Below, piece after piece: positions 1 through 9,401 of a stretch of DNA of 64,000 bases. A program made the translations under genes and the position numbers. How positions within the stretch are numbered: the stretch's first letter is position 1; each line of letters starts with the position of its first letter. Under the pieces are notes generated by a model that saw nothing but the letters and a program-made list of their open reading frames with translations, was not told where the DNA came from and did no database searches. The stretch lies in contig NZ_JAQQTE010000019.1 of NCBI RefSeq assembly GCF_028561565.1, forward strand, positions 20,586 to 84,585, in the 5' to 3' direction. Origin of the DNA: Gilvibacter sediminis. Its GTDB lineage: Bacteria > Bacteroidota > Bacteroidia > Flavobacteriales > Flavobacteriaceae.

Positions 1-1890
1 TGTTGGATCGTCTTCCAATACAGAAGAATCATCAGAATCGTCTTCTACAACTGAGCTGTCTGGAGCCGTTCCTTGTGCTAGCGCTTGGTTGCTTACAGAG
101 CCGTTGTCAATATCATCTTGAGTGATGGTGTATGAACCTGTGTAGGTCCAAGTCTCAGTTACGTCTAACTCACCGTCAGCATCCGTATCGCCTGAAGCGA
201 ACGTGATGGTTCCTACAAGTGGATCAGTCACTGTTACGCTGGAAAGGCTAACGTTTCCTTGATTAGTCACTGTAAAGGTATAATTGATAGACTCACCGTC
301 ATCAGCACAACTATCTGCATCACCGTCAACAAATACGCCTGTCTTAACTATTGCAATAGCTGCATCACTACAAAGCGTGCTTACTGTTGGATCGTCTTCC
401 AATACCGAAGAGTCATCAGAATCATCTTCTACTACAGAGCTGTCCGGAGCCGTTCCTTGCGCTAGCGCTTGGTTGCTTACAGAACCGTTGTCAATATCGT
501 CTTGAGTGATGGTATAGGAACCTGTATACGTCCAAGTTTCAGTTACATCAAGTTCTCCATCAGAATCTGTATCTCCAGAAGCGAAAGTGATGGTTCCCAC
601 TAATGGGTCTGTCACCGTTACACTCGATAGGCTTACGTTTCCTTGGTTAGTTACCGTGAAGGTATAGTTGATCGACTCACCATCATCCGTACAATTGTCG
701 GCATCAGCGTCTACAAAAACGCCAGACTTTACAATGGCAATTGCTGGGTTTTGGCATAGATCAGTTACGGTTGGATCGTCTTCCAATACAGAAGAATCAT
801 CAGAATCGTCTTCTACAACAGAGCTGTCTGGAGCCGTTCCTTGCGCAAGCGCCTGGTTGCTCACAGAGCCGTTGTCAATATCGTCTTGAGTGATGGTATA
901 GGAACCTGTATACGTCCAAGTTTCAGTTACATCCAGTTGCCCATCGGAATCTGTATCGCCAGAAGCGAAAGTGATGGTTCCCACAAGAGGATCTGTCACT
1001 GTTACGCTGGAAAGGCTCACGTTACCTTGGTTAGTTACTGTGAAAGTATAGTTGATGGACTCGCCGTCATCAGCACAGCTGTCTGCGTCACCATCTACAA
1101 ATACACCAGACTTTACAATGGCAATGGCTGGATTTTGACACAACGGAGTCACTGTTGGTTCATTTTCTAAAACAGAATCGTCATCAGAGAAGTCGCGTAC
1201 AATACCTGTTGGTGAAGTCCCTTCTGCCTCCGCTTGATTGCTTACCTGACCGGCATCAATATCACCTTGAGTAATGGTGTATGAGGCGGAATAAATCCAA
1301 GTCTCCGTCACATCCAATTCCCCATCAGCATCCGTATCACCAGAAACAAACGCAATTGGCGCAATTAAAGGATCCGTTACACTAACATCCGTAAGGCTAA
1401 CATTTCCTTGGTTGGTAACAGTAAAGGTATAGTTGATAGATTCTCCTTCATCCGCACAGTTATCGGCATCACCATCTACAAAGACACCTGTCTTTACAAT
1501 AGCAATGGCAGCTCCCTGACACAGCGTAGTCACTGTTGGATCATCTTCAAGAACGCTGCTGTCATCAGAATCATCGCTTACAGCGGTGTCTGAAGTGGTT
1601 CCGTTTGCAGTAGCTTGGTTGGTCACTGTTCCTAGATCAATATCATCTTGATCAATTACATAGCTTCCGGTATATACCCAGCTTTCTGCAATATCTAATT
1701 CGTTATTTCCGTTGGTATCACCACTGGAGAATGAAATTCCAGCAACCAATGGATCCGTAACACTTACTCCAGTAATTGGCGTATTTCCTTCATTAGTTAC
1801 TATAAAGGTGTAGTTGATGGATTCACCTTCATCGGCACAATTATCTCCATCAGTGTCCACAACAATTCCAGTCTTCACTATTGCGATGCA
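1..1890 (-). repeat. 384-bp tandem repeats coding DUF11-like domains
   Basis: At least five in-frame repeats in the giant surface-protein gene. The marker TTGGATCGTC (or its variant) recurs at about 3, 387, 771, 1155 and 1536, giving three periods of 384 bp and one of 381 bp (one codon fewer). The first three units are nearly identical at DNA level, the fourth and fifth are more diverged, which suggests recent expansion or gene conversion towards the C-terminal side. Each unit encodes about 128 residues with the motifs IAIVKTG and TFTVTNQGN and an Asp/Ser-rich end (VVEDDSDDSS). The array runs off the left edge, so the copy number is unknown. Confidence 0.9.
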
Positions 1891-4800
1891 ACTGTTAATG
1901 ATAAACACAGGCACTGAAGTAGTACAACCGTTAGCATCCTCAACGTCTACCGTATAGTTACCAGGTGCTAGATCAACAAATGATCCTGAACTCACAAAAG
2001 CACCGCCATTAAGACTGTACTGGTATGGTGCAGTACCGCCTGAGGCGCTTACCACGACAGATCCTAAAGTAGATCCACAAACAATATTTACCTGAGAGTC
2101 AATTCCTGCACTAAGTCCAGCAGTTGGTTGTCCAACAGTATAAGTTTGGCTCAACATACAACCGTTAGCATCTTCAATATCTACGGTGTAATCACCAGCA
2201 GCCAAGCCGCTGATATCCTCTGTAGAAGCACCGTTACTCCATGAATACGTATAAGGAGCTGTTCCTCCAGCTACTGTTAGATCAATAGCTCCAGTTGCTT
2301 CTCCAAAACAAGCAGCATCTGTAATGCTTGCTGATTCAGAAAGAGCTGCCGCAGGTTGTGCTACAGTATAAGTTTGACTCAACATACAACCGTTGGCATC
2401 TTCAATATCTACAGTGTAGTCGCCGGCAGCCAAGCCGCTGATGTCTTCTGTAGATGCTCCGTTACTCCATGAGAATGTATAAGGTGCGGTTCCTCCAGCT
2501 ACGGTTAGGTCAATAGCTCCAGTTGCTTCTCCAAAACAAGCCGCATCAGTAATGCTTGCTGATTCAGAAAGAGCTGCAGCAGGTTGTCCTACTGTGTAAG
2601 TCTGGCTCAACATACAACCGTTGGCATCTTCAATATCTACAGTATAATCACCTGCAGCCAAGCCGCTGATGTCCTCTGTGGAAGCGCCGTTACTCCAAGA
2701 GTATGTATAAGGAGCTGTTCCTCCAGCTACTGTTAGATCAATAGCTCCTGTAGCCTCACCGAAACAAGCAGCATCTGTAATAGCTGCTGACTCGGAAAGT
2801 GCAGCGGTTGGTTGACCTACGGTATATGTTTGACTCAACATACAACCGTTGGCGTCTTCAATATCAACAGTATAAGAACCAGCAGCCAAGCCACTGATAT
2901 CCTCTGTAGAAGCACCATTACTCCAGGAGTATGTATAAGGAGCTGTTCCTCCGGCTACCGTTAGATCAATAGCTCCTGTTGCTTCTCCAAAACAAGCCGC
3001 ATCAGTAATGCTTGCTGATTCCGAAAGTGCCGCAGCAGGTTGCCCTACTGTATAGGTTTGGCTCAGCATACAACCGTTGGCATCTTCAATGTCTACGGTA
3101 TAGTCGCCTGTAGCTAAGCCACTAATATCTTCGGTTATTGCTCCATTACTCCAAGAATAGGTATAAGGAGCGGTTCCACCAGCTACCGTTAGATCGATAG
3201 CTCCAGTTGCTTCTCCAAAACAAACCGCATCTGTAATAGCTGCAGACTCAGAAAGTGCAGCAGTAGGTTGCCCAACTGTAAAGCTCGCAACACCATCAGA
3301 ACATCCGTTAGCGTCCGTTACTGTAAGCTCATAAACTCCTGCAGCCAAGCCGCTAAGATCTTGTGTGGTCTCTCCAGAATCCCAAGAATACGTATATGGA
3401 GCAGTTCCACCAGTAACAGAAACGTCAATCGCACCTGTGTTTTCTCCGAAACAGGCCACATCTGTAATATCCGCTGTAATTTCCAAAGCCTCATTTGGCT
3501 CAGAAACAACAATCGCAGAAGTGGTTACATTATTACAACCATCGGCATCAGTAACAGTTACGGTATAGGAACCAGCAGCAAGGCCGCTGATGTCCTCAGT
3601 AGTCGCGCCATTACTCCAAGCATAGGTATAAGGTGGAGTTCCCTCGGTCACGGTGATGTCAATAGCACCGGTAGAATCACCAAAACACAATACATCTGTA
3701 ACTACAGACGCTACTTGTGGCGGTGAAGGAATGTTAATGGTAGAATCCGCTTCAAGTGGATCTAAAATACATCCGCTACCGTAAGTACCTGTGTAAGTCA
3801 ACTCACCTCTGAAGTCTCCTTCAAAAGGTGCTGCCCCAGAATAAGTAAAAGTTCCGCTTAAAGAAGTAGCCGTACCCACGGACACATCGTTAAGGAAGAA
3901 CTCCCATTGGAAACTATCACTCAATGAAGCACAATCTCCCTCATCAAAAGTTCCTGTATAAATAATATCATTGGTACACCCATCGCGCTCAATGCTTGCC
4001 GTGATCTCCGGACATGGCACACAAATATCTGGGTTGTTAAAGACCTGAGAGGCTACTTCACAATTGGAGTCTTCATAATTAATGACCCCAACTCCAGAAG
4101 TATTAATTCCGCAGACATCAGAGGTCGCAGAAACTATGGAATATTGCAGGGTGATGGTTTCTGCAACCACCTCATCCACAAACCAAGACACCAATTGACC
4201 GGCATTAGTTGCCGAACCTTTACTGGCTACAAAGGAACCAGGTACAAACGCAAAACTGGAATCGATCACATCAGACACCAAGGCTTCACCAGGAAGCTGG
4301 CGCGCTGCAGCAACCAATTGTCCAAGAATAACATCATAGATCCCAGAAAGATCCGCATTGTCCTCTGTAGAAAAGGCTCCTGAATTCTGAATCCCGTCTA
4401 AGGTAGACAAAGCTGTTGCTTCCTGAGTACCAGAAATGGCCCCAATAAGGCCAATTGTAAATACGTTTTGTTCAAATACTTCTCCTCCAACAGTGGTGGT
4501 TTGCGCGTTAACACCAGCGGTGATCGCATCGTTAATACAGCTACTAGAGGTGGCTGCACTACTACATGATCCTCCAGAAGCGTTTCTTGTTGGAACCCCA
4601 TCCGTTAAGAGAATGATGCTTCTTGAGGTTGCACAATCAAAGGTACCGTTGTTGATCAATTCATTATCTGCTACTTGAATTGCCTGAGCGATATTGGTCG
4701 CTCCACCGGTGGTTATGGCGTTAATTGTTGAAATCAGAGAAGCTTCTCCACTGCTTCCCGTAAGACCTTGATCTAAAGTCGCAGAACCGGCATAACTAAC

Positions 4801-5151
4801 AATAGCTACTCGGTTCAAACCTGTCGGGTTATTGGCAGGATCAAAGAAGTTCTCGATAAAATCGATTGCTGCTTCCTGAGCAAAGTCAATGGGCTCTGGA
4901 ACAGGACCGTCATCCATACTACCGGAACGGTCAATGATCAACACAACTTCTTGCGGTCTAGCTGGTGGATCACCTGTGATTTCTAAAGTAATATCGAACT
5001 GATTACAAATAGTACCGTTTTCGACCGCGACTTTGTTGATCGTGATCTCTTGGCCCACAACGCTATTTGCAGATAACAAGAAAAAGAGCAGCGTGAACAA
5101 GACGGCTCCAAGAGATTTCTTGAGGTTGGTGTGAGGTATTGGTTGTTTCAT
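1..5151 (-). CDS. Giant repeat-rich surface protein with VWA domain (C-terminus outside window)
   Basis: Probable secreted adhesin or gliding-type surface protein; exactly 1,717 codons lie in the window and the frame stays open to the left edge. The start (ATG at 5149-5151) begins a signal peptide of about 33 residues ending SVVGQ. A von Willebrand A domain follows (about residues 65-245) with the MIDAS signature DRSGS at 74-78. After a less clear region, residues about 474-1088 are eight SprB-type units of about 76 residues, then at least five 128-residue units of the DUF11/DUF7507 conserved-repeat type continue off the edge. SprB and DUF11 repeats are known from large extracellular Bacteroidota proteins, often exported by the type IX system; the C-terminal sorting domain that would prove this is not visible. 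The ligand is unknown. Confidence 0.9.
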   Translation of the reverse strand, partial: MKQPIPHTNLKKSLGAVLFTLLFFLLSANSVVGQEITINKVAVENGTICNQFDITLEITGDPPARPQEVVLIIDRSGSMDDGPVPEPIDFAQEAAIDFIENFFDPANNPTGLNRVAIVSYAGSATLDQGLTGSSGEASLISTINAITTGGATNIAQAIQVADNELINNGTFDCATSRSIILLTDGVPTRNASGGSCSSAATSSSCINDAITAGVNAQTTTVGGEVFEQNVFTIGLIGAISGTQEATALSTLDGIQNSGAFSTEDNADLSGIYDVILGQLVAAARQLPGEALVSDVIDSSFAFVPGSFVASKGSATNAGQLVSWFVDEVVAETITLQYSIVSATSDVCGINTSGVGVINYEDSNCEVASQVFNNPDICVPCPEITASIERDGCTNDIIYTGTFDEGDCASLSDSFQWEFFLNDVSVGTATSLSGTFTYSGAAPFEGDFRGELTYTGTYGSGCILDPLEADSTINIPSPPQVASVVTDVLCFGDSTGAIDITVTEGTPPYTYAWSNGATTEDISGLAAGSYTVTVTDADGCNNVTTSAIVVSEPNEALEITADITDVACFGENTGAIDVSVTGGTAPYTYSWDSGETTQDLSGLAAGVYELTVTDANGCSDGVASFTVGQPTAALSESAAITDAVCFGEATGAIDLTVAGGTAPYTYSWSNGAITEDISGLATGDYTVDIEDANGCMLSQTYTVGQPAAALSESASITDAACFGEATGAIDLTVAGGTAPYTYSWSNGASTEDISGLAAGSYTVDIEDANGCMLSQTYTVGQPTAALSESAAITDAACFGEATGAIDLTVAGGTAPYTYSWSNGASTEDISGLAAGDYTVDIEDANGCMLSQTYTVGQPAAALSESASITDAACFGEATGAIDLTVAGGTAPYTFSWSNGASTEDISGLAAGDYTVDIEDANGCMLSQTYTVAQPAAALSESASITDAACFGEATGAIDLTVAGGTAPYTYSWSNGASTEDISGLAAGDYTVDIEDANGCMLSQTYTVGQPTAGLSAGIDSQVNIVCGSTLGSVVVSASGGTAPYQYSLNGGAFVSSGSFVDLAPGNYTVDVEDANGCTTSVPVFIINSCIAIVKTGIVVDTDGDNCADEGESINYTFIVTNEGNTPITGVSVTDPLVAGISFSSGDTNGNNELDIAESWVYTGSYVIDQDDIDLGTVTNQATANGTTSDTAVSDDSDDSSVLEDDPTVTTLCQGAAIAIVKTGVFVDGDADNCADEGESINYTFTVTNQGNVSLTDVSVTDPLIAPIAFVSGDTDADGELDVTETWIYSASYTITQGDIDAGQVSNQAEAEGTSPTGIVRDFSDDDSVLENEPTVTPLCQNPAIAIVKSGVFVDGDADSCADDGESINYTFTVTNQGNVSLSSVTVTDPLVGTITFASGDTDSDGQLDVTETWTYTGSYTITQDDIDNGSVSNQALAQGTAPDSSVVEDDSDDSSVLEDDPTVTDLCQNPAIAIVKSGVFVDADADNCTDDGESINYTFTVTNQGNVSLSSVTVTDPLVGTITFASGDTDSDGELDVTETWTYTGSYTITQDDIDNGSVSNQALAQGTAPDSSVVEDDSDDSSVLEDDPTVSTLCSDAAIAIVKTGVFVDGDADSCADDGESINYTFTVTNQGNVSLSSVTVTDPLVGTITFASGDTDADGELDVTETWTYTGSYTITQDDIDNGSVSNQALAQGTAPDSSVVEDDSDDSSVLEDDPT
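1891..3735 (-). repeat. 228-bp tandem repeats coding SprB-type domains
   Basis: About eight SprB-like units inside the giant surface-protein gene. The marker CAACATACA recurs at 2152, 2380, 2608, 2836 and (one mismatch) 3064, exactly 228 bp (76 codons) apart; flanking units on both sides keep the length but are more diverged. The protein consensus includes ACFGEATGAIDLTV, GGTAPYTYSWSNGA, EDISGLAAGDYTV and DANGC. SprB repeats are known from the Flavobacterium gliding adhesin SprB and other large secreted proteins. Near-identical central units with divergent edge units fit unequal crossing-over. Confidence 0.9.
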
Positions 5152-5251
5152 AAGTGTTCTATTTCATTAACGGCCAACGAAACCGATTAAAGCGTTATTT
5201 GTAGGTAGTAAAGATTTGATCCGGATCGATTCCGGAGGGGAGAAAAACGGA

Positions 5252-5752
5252 CTATTCCTCAGAAGGGTCCGGTACGAATACACGAAGCAATTGCGTTGCC
5301 GCAACTGTCCCGCATTCCATATCTATGGCATTGATCTCGATACAACTCCATCGATTAAAAGGAGTACCCGCTGGTACTTGCACATCTACCTTGAAGGTTT
5401 TCATCTGTCTTGGACTCACTTCCATTCCCGTAATCACCTGACTTGAAAAAGAGGTGTCGGCGAAACTGACATCCAAAACCACATTCTCTCCTAAATTGGC
5501 TTTATTAGGAGTGGAACAAGGAGTGCTTGAAAAAGTTGCAGTGAATCGGTAGCTCTTGGTGCGCGAAGTTGGATTGGATAATTCCAGCGTAAAGGCTGTT
5601 CCATCTTCATCTGCCGTACCGACATTCTTTTGATTCTGTGCTATAAGATCAGCGCTGCAGTCTTGTGCAAAAGTTGCTTGCGAAAAGAGCAAGACTGCTA
5701 GGGTAACGAGCAAACGAAGTCTGCACGCTAGCGTGGGGTGTGAGGTTGTCAT
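5252..5752 (-). CDS. Small secreted protein of unknown function
   Basis: A 166-residue protein with a signal peptide (hydrophobic core LLVTLAVLLFSQATFAQ, residues about 14-30) and four cysteines in the mature part, suggesting a disulfide-bonded, beta-rich extracytoplasmic domain. I do not recognise the family. It lies 100 bp upstream of the giant VWA/SprB surface protein in the same orientation, so the two may be co-transcribed and this protein may be an accessory or partner of the adhesin; that is inference from position only. The start is an ATG directly before a classical signal peptide. No promoter box was found in the 390 bp before it. Confidence 0.8.
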   Translation of the reverse strand: MTTSHPTLACRLRLLVTLAVLLFSQATFAQDCSADLIAQNQKNVGTADEDGTAFTLELSNPTSRTKSYRFTATFSSTPCSTPNKANLGENVVLDVSFADTSFSSQVITGMEVSPRQMKTFKVDVQVPAGTPFNRWSCIEINAIDMECGTVAATQLLRVFVPDPSEE

Positions 5753-6145
5753 AATTGAGCTATTAATTGGAATCGGTTTGAACTAAGAGTGTCCTTGCCA
5801 AAGTTTTATCTCATTGAAATCGATTCACTTAAATGGTTTATACTTAATTAGCTGATGGTTAAATGTAAGTAGGAATTCCACTACTAAAATTGAATTTTAA
5901 CAACTTTTAGCTCAACGGGGTAAAATTATCGTTGAATTACATGAAAACCGTAAATTTCAAGTGGATTTTTGTAGGACATTATTCGACTAAAATACAGGTA
6001 GATACACCTAGATAAAGGAAAAACCCTGTTGTAAATGTCAGAAATAACGTTTCGAATTTTAGAGACAAATATTTCAATGCCTGTCCTAAAGTTCTGCGAA
6101 CTACAAAATGTATATTTGCAACCGATAAAGTTTACACCCTGACCT
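5753..6145. other. Divergent intergenic region
   Basis: 393 bp, AT-rich, between the divergently transcribed small secreted protein and prfC. Apart from the -7 box for prfC at its right end, I see no convincing gene, strong hairpin or repeat. No box of the form CAAAnnTA, which would serve the minus-strand gene, was found in it. Confidence 0.6.
6111..6118 (+). promoter_or_regulatory. Putative prfC promoter (-7 box)
   Basis: TATATTTG matches the Bacteroidota -7 consensus TAnnTTTG and is followed by C, 27 bp before the prfC start codon. No good -33 TTTG was found at 19-21 bp upstream, so the call rests on the -7 box and its position. Confidence 0.55.
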
Positions 6146-7747
6146 ATGAGTCTTAAGAAAGAAATCGCGAGAAGACGCACTTTTGGAATTATCTCCCACC
6201 CGGATGCGGGTAAGACTACCTTGACTGAAAAACTCCTTTTATTTGGAGGTGCGATTCAAGAGGCGGGCGCGGTAAAATCCAACAAGATCAAAAAGGGCGC
6301 CACCTCTGACTTTATGGAGATTGAACGCCAGCGTGGAATCTCTGTTGCCACCTCTGTTTTGGCTTTTGAGTACCAAGGAACCAAAATCAATATTTTGGAC
6401 ACCCCAGGTCACAAGGATTTTGCAGAAGATACTTTTAGAACGCTTACGGCTGTGGATAGTGTAATTGTCGTGATTGATGTTGCCAAGGGGGTTGAGGAAC
6501 AAACAGAAAAACTAGTTTCTGTTTGTCGCATGCGAAACATTCCGATGATTGTATTTATCAATAAGTTAGACCGAGAAGGTAAAGATGCCTTTGAACTTCT
6601 GGATGAGATTGAGCAAAAACTTCAATTGAAAGTGACTCCAATGAGTTTCCCTATCGGAATGGGTTATGACTTTAAAGGAATCTACAATATTTGGGAAAAT
6701 AATGTGAATCTCTTCAGCGGGGATTCGCGAAAGAATATTGAAGAGACCGTAGAAATCAATGATCTGGATGATCCGGCTCTTGATGCATTGATCACTGAAG
6801 ATGCAGCCGAAGTGCTTCGTGAAGAACTTGAATTGGTGACCGGGATCTATCCGAATTTTGATAAAGACGCTTATTTGGATGGACAATTGCAGCCTGTATT
6901 CTTCGGATCGGCATTAAACAACTTCGGAGTTCGTGAACTCTTGGATTGTTTTGTTAGCATTGCTCCTACGCCACGCCCAAAAGAAAGTGATACGCGCTTG
7001 GTGAAACCTTCAGAAGATGCCTTTAGTGGATTCGTATTTAAGATCCACGCCAATATGGATCCCAAACACCGTGACCGTTTGGCATTTGTAAAGATCGTTT
7101 CCGGAACCTTTGAGCGCAACAAACCGTATCTGCACGTAAGACAAGGAAAGAAGTTCAAATTCTCCAGCCCGAATGCCTTCTTTGCAGAGAAAAAGCAGAT
7201 TGTAGATTTTTCCTATCCAGGAGATATTGTTGGTTTACACGATACCGGGAATTTTAAGATCGGCGATACACTGACTGAAGGAGAAAACATGCAATACAAA
7301 GGTATTCCAAGTTTCTCGCCAGAGCACTTTAAATACATCAACAATGCAGACCCTATGAAATCCAAACAACTGGAAAAGGGAATTGACCAATTGATGGATG
7401 AAGGTGTTGCCCAGTTATTTATTTTGGAACTCAATGGAAGAAAGGTCATTGGAACTGTGGGAGCCCTGCAGTTTGAGGTGATCCAATACCGTTTGGAACA
7501 CGAATATGGCGCAAAGTGTTCCTATGAAACGCTCAATGTTCACAAAGCTTGTTGGGTAGATCCTAAGGATCCTAAAAGTGAGGAGTTCAAAGAATTCAAA
7601 AGAGTCAAATCAAAATACCTGGCTAAAGACAAACGCGGACAACTGGTTTTCTTTGCAGATTCTTCCTTTACCTTGCAAATGACACAACAGAAATATCCTA
7701 ATGTGACGCTGCATTTTGTAAGCGAATTTGAATCCAGTTATTCGTAG
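6146..7747 (+). CDS. prfC: Peptide chain release factor 3 (RF3)
   Basis: Translational GTPase that recycles RF1/RF2 from the ribosome after stop-codon recognition; cytoplasmic. The 533 residues match the usual RF3 length. The GTPase motifs are clear: P-loop SHPDAGKT (17-24), DTPGH (85-89) and NKLD (139-142), preceded by the RF3-typical start RRRTFGIISHPDAGKTT. A stand-alone gene under a TAnnTTTG box. Its last 10 bp overlap the 3' end of the convergent gene ending at 7738. Confidence 0.97.
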   Translation: MSLKKEIARRRTFGIISHPDAGKTTLTEKLLLFGGAIQEAGAVKSNKIKKGATSDFMEIERQRGISVATSVLAFEYQGTKINILDTPGHKDFAEDTFRTLTAVDSVIVVIDVAKGVEEQTEKLVSVCRMRNIPMIVFINKLDREGKDAFELLDEIEQKLQLKVTPMSFPIGMGYDFKGIYNIWENNVNLFSGDSRKNIEETVEINDLDDPALDALITEDAAEVLREELELVTGIYPNFDKDAYLDGQLQPVFFGSALNNFGVRELLDCFVSIAPTPRPKESDTRLVKPSEDAFSGFVFKIHANMDPKHRDRLAFVKIVSGTFERNKPYLHVRQGKKFKFSSPNAFFAEKKQIVDFSYPGDIVGLHDTGNFKIGDTLTEGENMQYKGIPSFSPEHFKYINNADPMKSKQLEKGIDQLMDEGVAQLFILELNGRKVIGTVGALQFEVIQYRLEHEYGAKCSYETLNVHKACWVDPKDPKSEEFKEFKRVKSKYLAKDKRGQLVFFADSSFTLQMTQQKYPNVTLHFVSEFESSYS

Positions 7748-8613
7748 TAATGCGCAATGATCTGAAGCTCGTCGTTATCAGATCCTAAGAAGGCCTTTAT
7801 TGCCCCTACACTGGCTACATCGCCTACATAAACGCGCCCAACAAACAAGGCAACATAGGTACCAGGCCCTAAACGCACATAGTCCGATCCTGTATTTTTA
7901 AAGTTTCTGTAAGCTCCGTCATCTTGATCGGTATTGGTGTAGAACTGACCGTTCAAAGCCAATAGACCGCCGTATTCCAAACAGGTAGTTCCAGAAGAGT
8001 TCATGCTGATACACCAAGGACCACCGTTGATCGGGGTTCCGGTTGGATCATCCAATTCATAGGTAATTGCTGGACCTGCATAGGGATCCGTAGGATCTGT
8101 TACCCGTCTGAAATAAACACCGGTTTGTATGATTCGCGCTTGACCATCTTGAATACGATTGTCTGCAGCGGGCGTTCGTGTCTTGTAAATAGACCAGGAA
8201 ACAGAATAATTGACCTCCACTATGGCGTTATTGGTCAAGGTGAACTGTGCAGAGGCAAAATCATTAGGTTCTCCGGCGAGTTCATAGCCAAAAGCGGTTC
8301 CTACTTGATTGATTCTATTATCGGAAGTTTCTGCATCGACCAAATAATTCTCAGCATCAACCAATAACTCCAATCCGACCTTCCCGTCATCATCCAAGAC
8401 CAAATCACCATTGGAATCCACATAAACTCGGGTGGTCAAGCCTGCTCCAAGGTTTGTGGTATTGTTGGTACTGTTCAAACCGTCAATCATTACTGTAGCA
8501 GCTGCGCCGCCTATATCCAAGGTCTGCTGGGGATCATTGGTGTTAATCCCGACCTGTGCATGTGTTGTAATTGCCGTAGCAAATGTTATAATACTCAATC
8601 CGATCTTTTTCAT
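7738..8613 (-). CDS. Secreted QVGINT-type protein, paralogue 1
   Basis: A 291-residue protein with a signal peptide ending THA and a mature N-terminus QVGINTNDPQQTLDI, a module common at the start of secreted Flavobacteriia proteins and resembling tail-fibre or trimeric beta-helical lead-ins. It continues with a motif VYVDSNGDLVLDDDG and a C-terminal beta-rich domain. It is the last of three tandem paralogues that share the N-terminal module (a dinucleotide-spaced VRIESLN/MIDGLN segment, then the NGDLVL-like segment). Function unknown; a surface or extracellular structural role is the best guess. The 3' end overlaps prfC by 10 bp. Confidence 0.85.
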   Translation of the reverse strand: MKKIGLSIITFATAITTHAQVGINTNDPQQTLDIGGAAATVMIDGLNSTNNTTNLGAGLTTRVYVDSNGDLVLDDDGKVGLELLVDAENYLVDAETSDNRINQVGTAFGYELAGEPNDFASAQFTLTNNAIVEVNYSVSWSIYKTRTPAADNRIQDGQARIIQTGVYFRRVTDPTDPYAGPAITYELDDPTGTPINGGPWCISMNSSGTTCLEYGGLLALNGQFYTNTDQDDGAYRNFKNTGSDYVRLGPGTYVALFVGRVYVGDVASVGAIKAFLGSDNDELQIIAHYYE

Positions 8614-8620
8614 AATCCTC

Positions 8621-9400
8621 TTAATTAAAAACCCGAATCTTTAAGAAATCCTCCGCTCCACCAAAACCAACGCTGGTATAACTGCTTGCACTGTCTTGTA
8701 CAATACCATATAAATAAAGTGTATGTGTGCCTGCTGGAGCCTTAAAGTTTGCGATACCATTGATGTAAGCATAACCCTGTCCTCCCGCGTTATTCGAGAG
8801 AAAATATTGTCCATTATAACCGTAAACACGACTAGATTCTAATGCATCGAGGCCGTCACTGTTTAGATCGACTACAAAATAAGTTTGGAAAACAACACTT
8901 TCTGAATTGTCTGGATAGGCACAAGGACTGCATCCTAAATTAAGGTCGCTACCTGCAACCCAAGCACTTACGGCATATTTCAGTTCAATAATTCCTCGAA
9001 CTGGAGTCGTAAAAACCACCTGAGCTATTCGGTCTTGAACTGCAGATTCGCCTGAGTCATCACTATTCACAACAGCACCTCTACCAAAGCCGTTAGCATC
9101 TACGTTGTCATCAATGAAGTTGGGTACTTCAATCAAAAAGTTTAGCGGTTCTTGTCCGCTGGCTCCTGTACCATTACCCAAAACAATATCACCGTTTCCG
9201 TCCACAAAGACCGGCGCTAGATTCACCCCATCATTGTAGGTGGGATTATTGGTTGCATTTAAGCTTTCAATTCTAACTGTTCCCGCTGGATCCGCCACAT
9301 GTAGATCAGCACTTGGCGTTCGGGTTCCTATACCCACTTGAGTATATCCCAAGACAGGCAGCAACACGATCAGATAAATATAGGTTCGTAATCTTTTCAT
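8621..9400 (-). CDS. Secreted QVGINT-type protein, paralogue 2
   Basis: 259 residues from the ATG at 9398-9400, which directly precedes a signal peptide (RTYIYLIVLLPVLGYT) and the mature start QVGIGTRTPSADLHV. A longer frame upstream (to 9451) would add 17 charged residues in front of the signal peptide and overlap the previous gene, so I chose the internal ATG. It shares with its neighbours the TVRIESLNATNNP segment and VFVDGNGDIVLG. One base separates its start from the stop of the upstream paralogue and 7 bp separate it from the downstream one, so the three form an operon. Function unknown. Confidence 0.85.
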   Translation of the reverse strand: MKRLRTYIYLIVLLPVLGYTQVGIGTRTPSADLHVADPAGTVRIESLNATNNPTYNDGVNLAPVFVDGNGDIVLGNGTGASGQEPLNFLIEVPNFIDDNVDANGFGRGAVVNSDDSGESAVQDRIAQVVFTTPVRGIIELKYAVSAWVAGSDLNLGCSPCAYPDNSESVVFQTYFVVDLNSDGLDALESSRVYGYNGQYFLSNNAGGQGYAYINGIANFKAPAGTHTLYLYGIVQDSASSYTSVGFGGAEDFLKIRVFN

Positions 9401-9401
9401 C

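Noticed and set aside
259-3726. Several plus-strand frames up to 152 codons
   Set aside because: Shadows of the repeated minus-strand surface protein; their own repeats mirror its codons.
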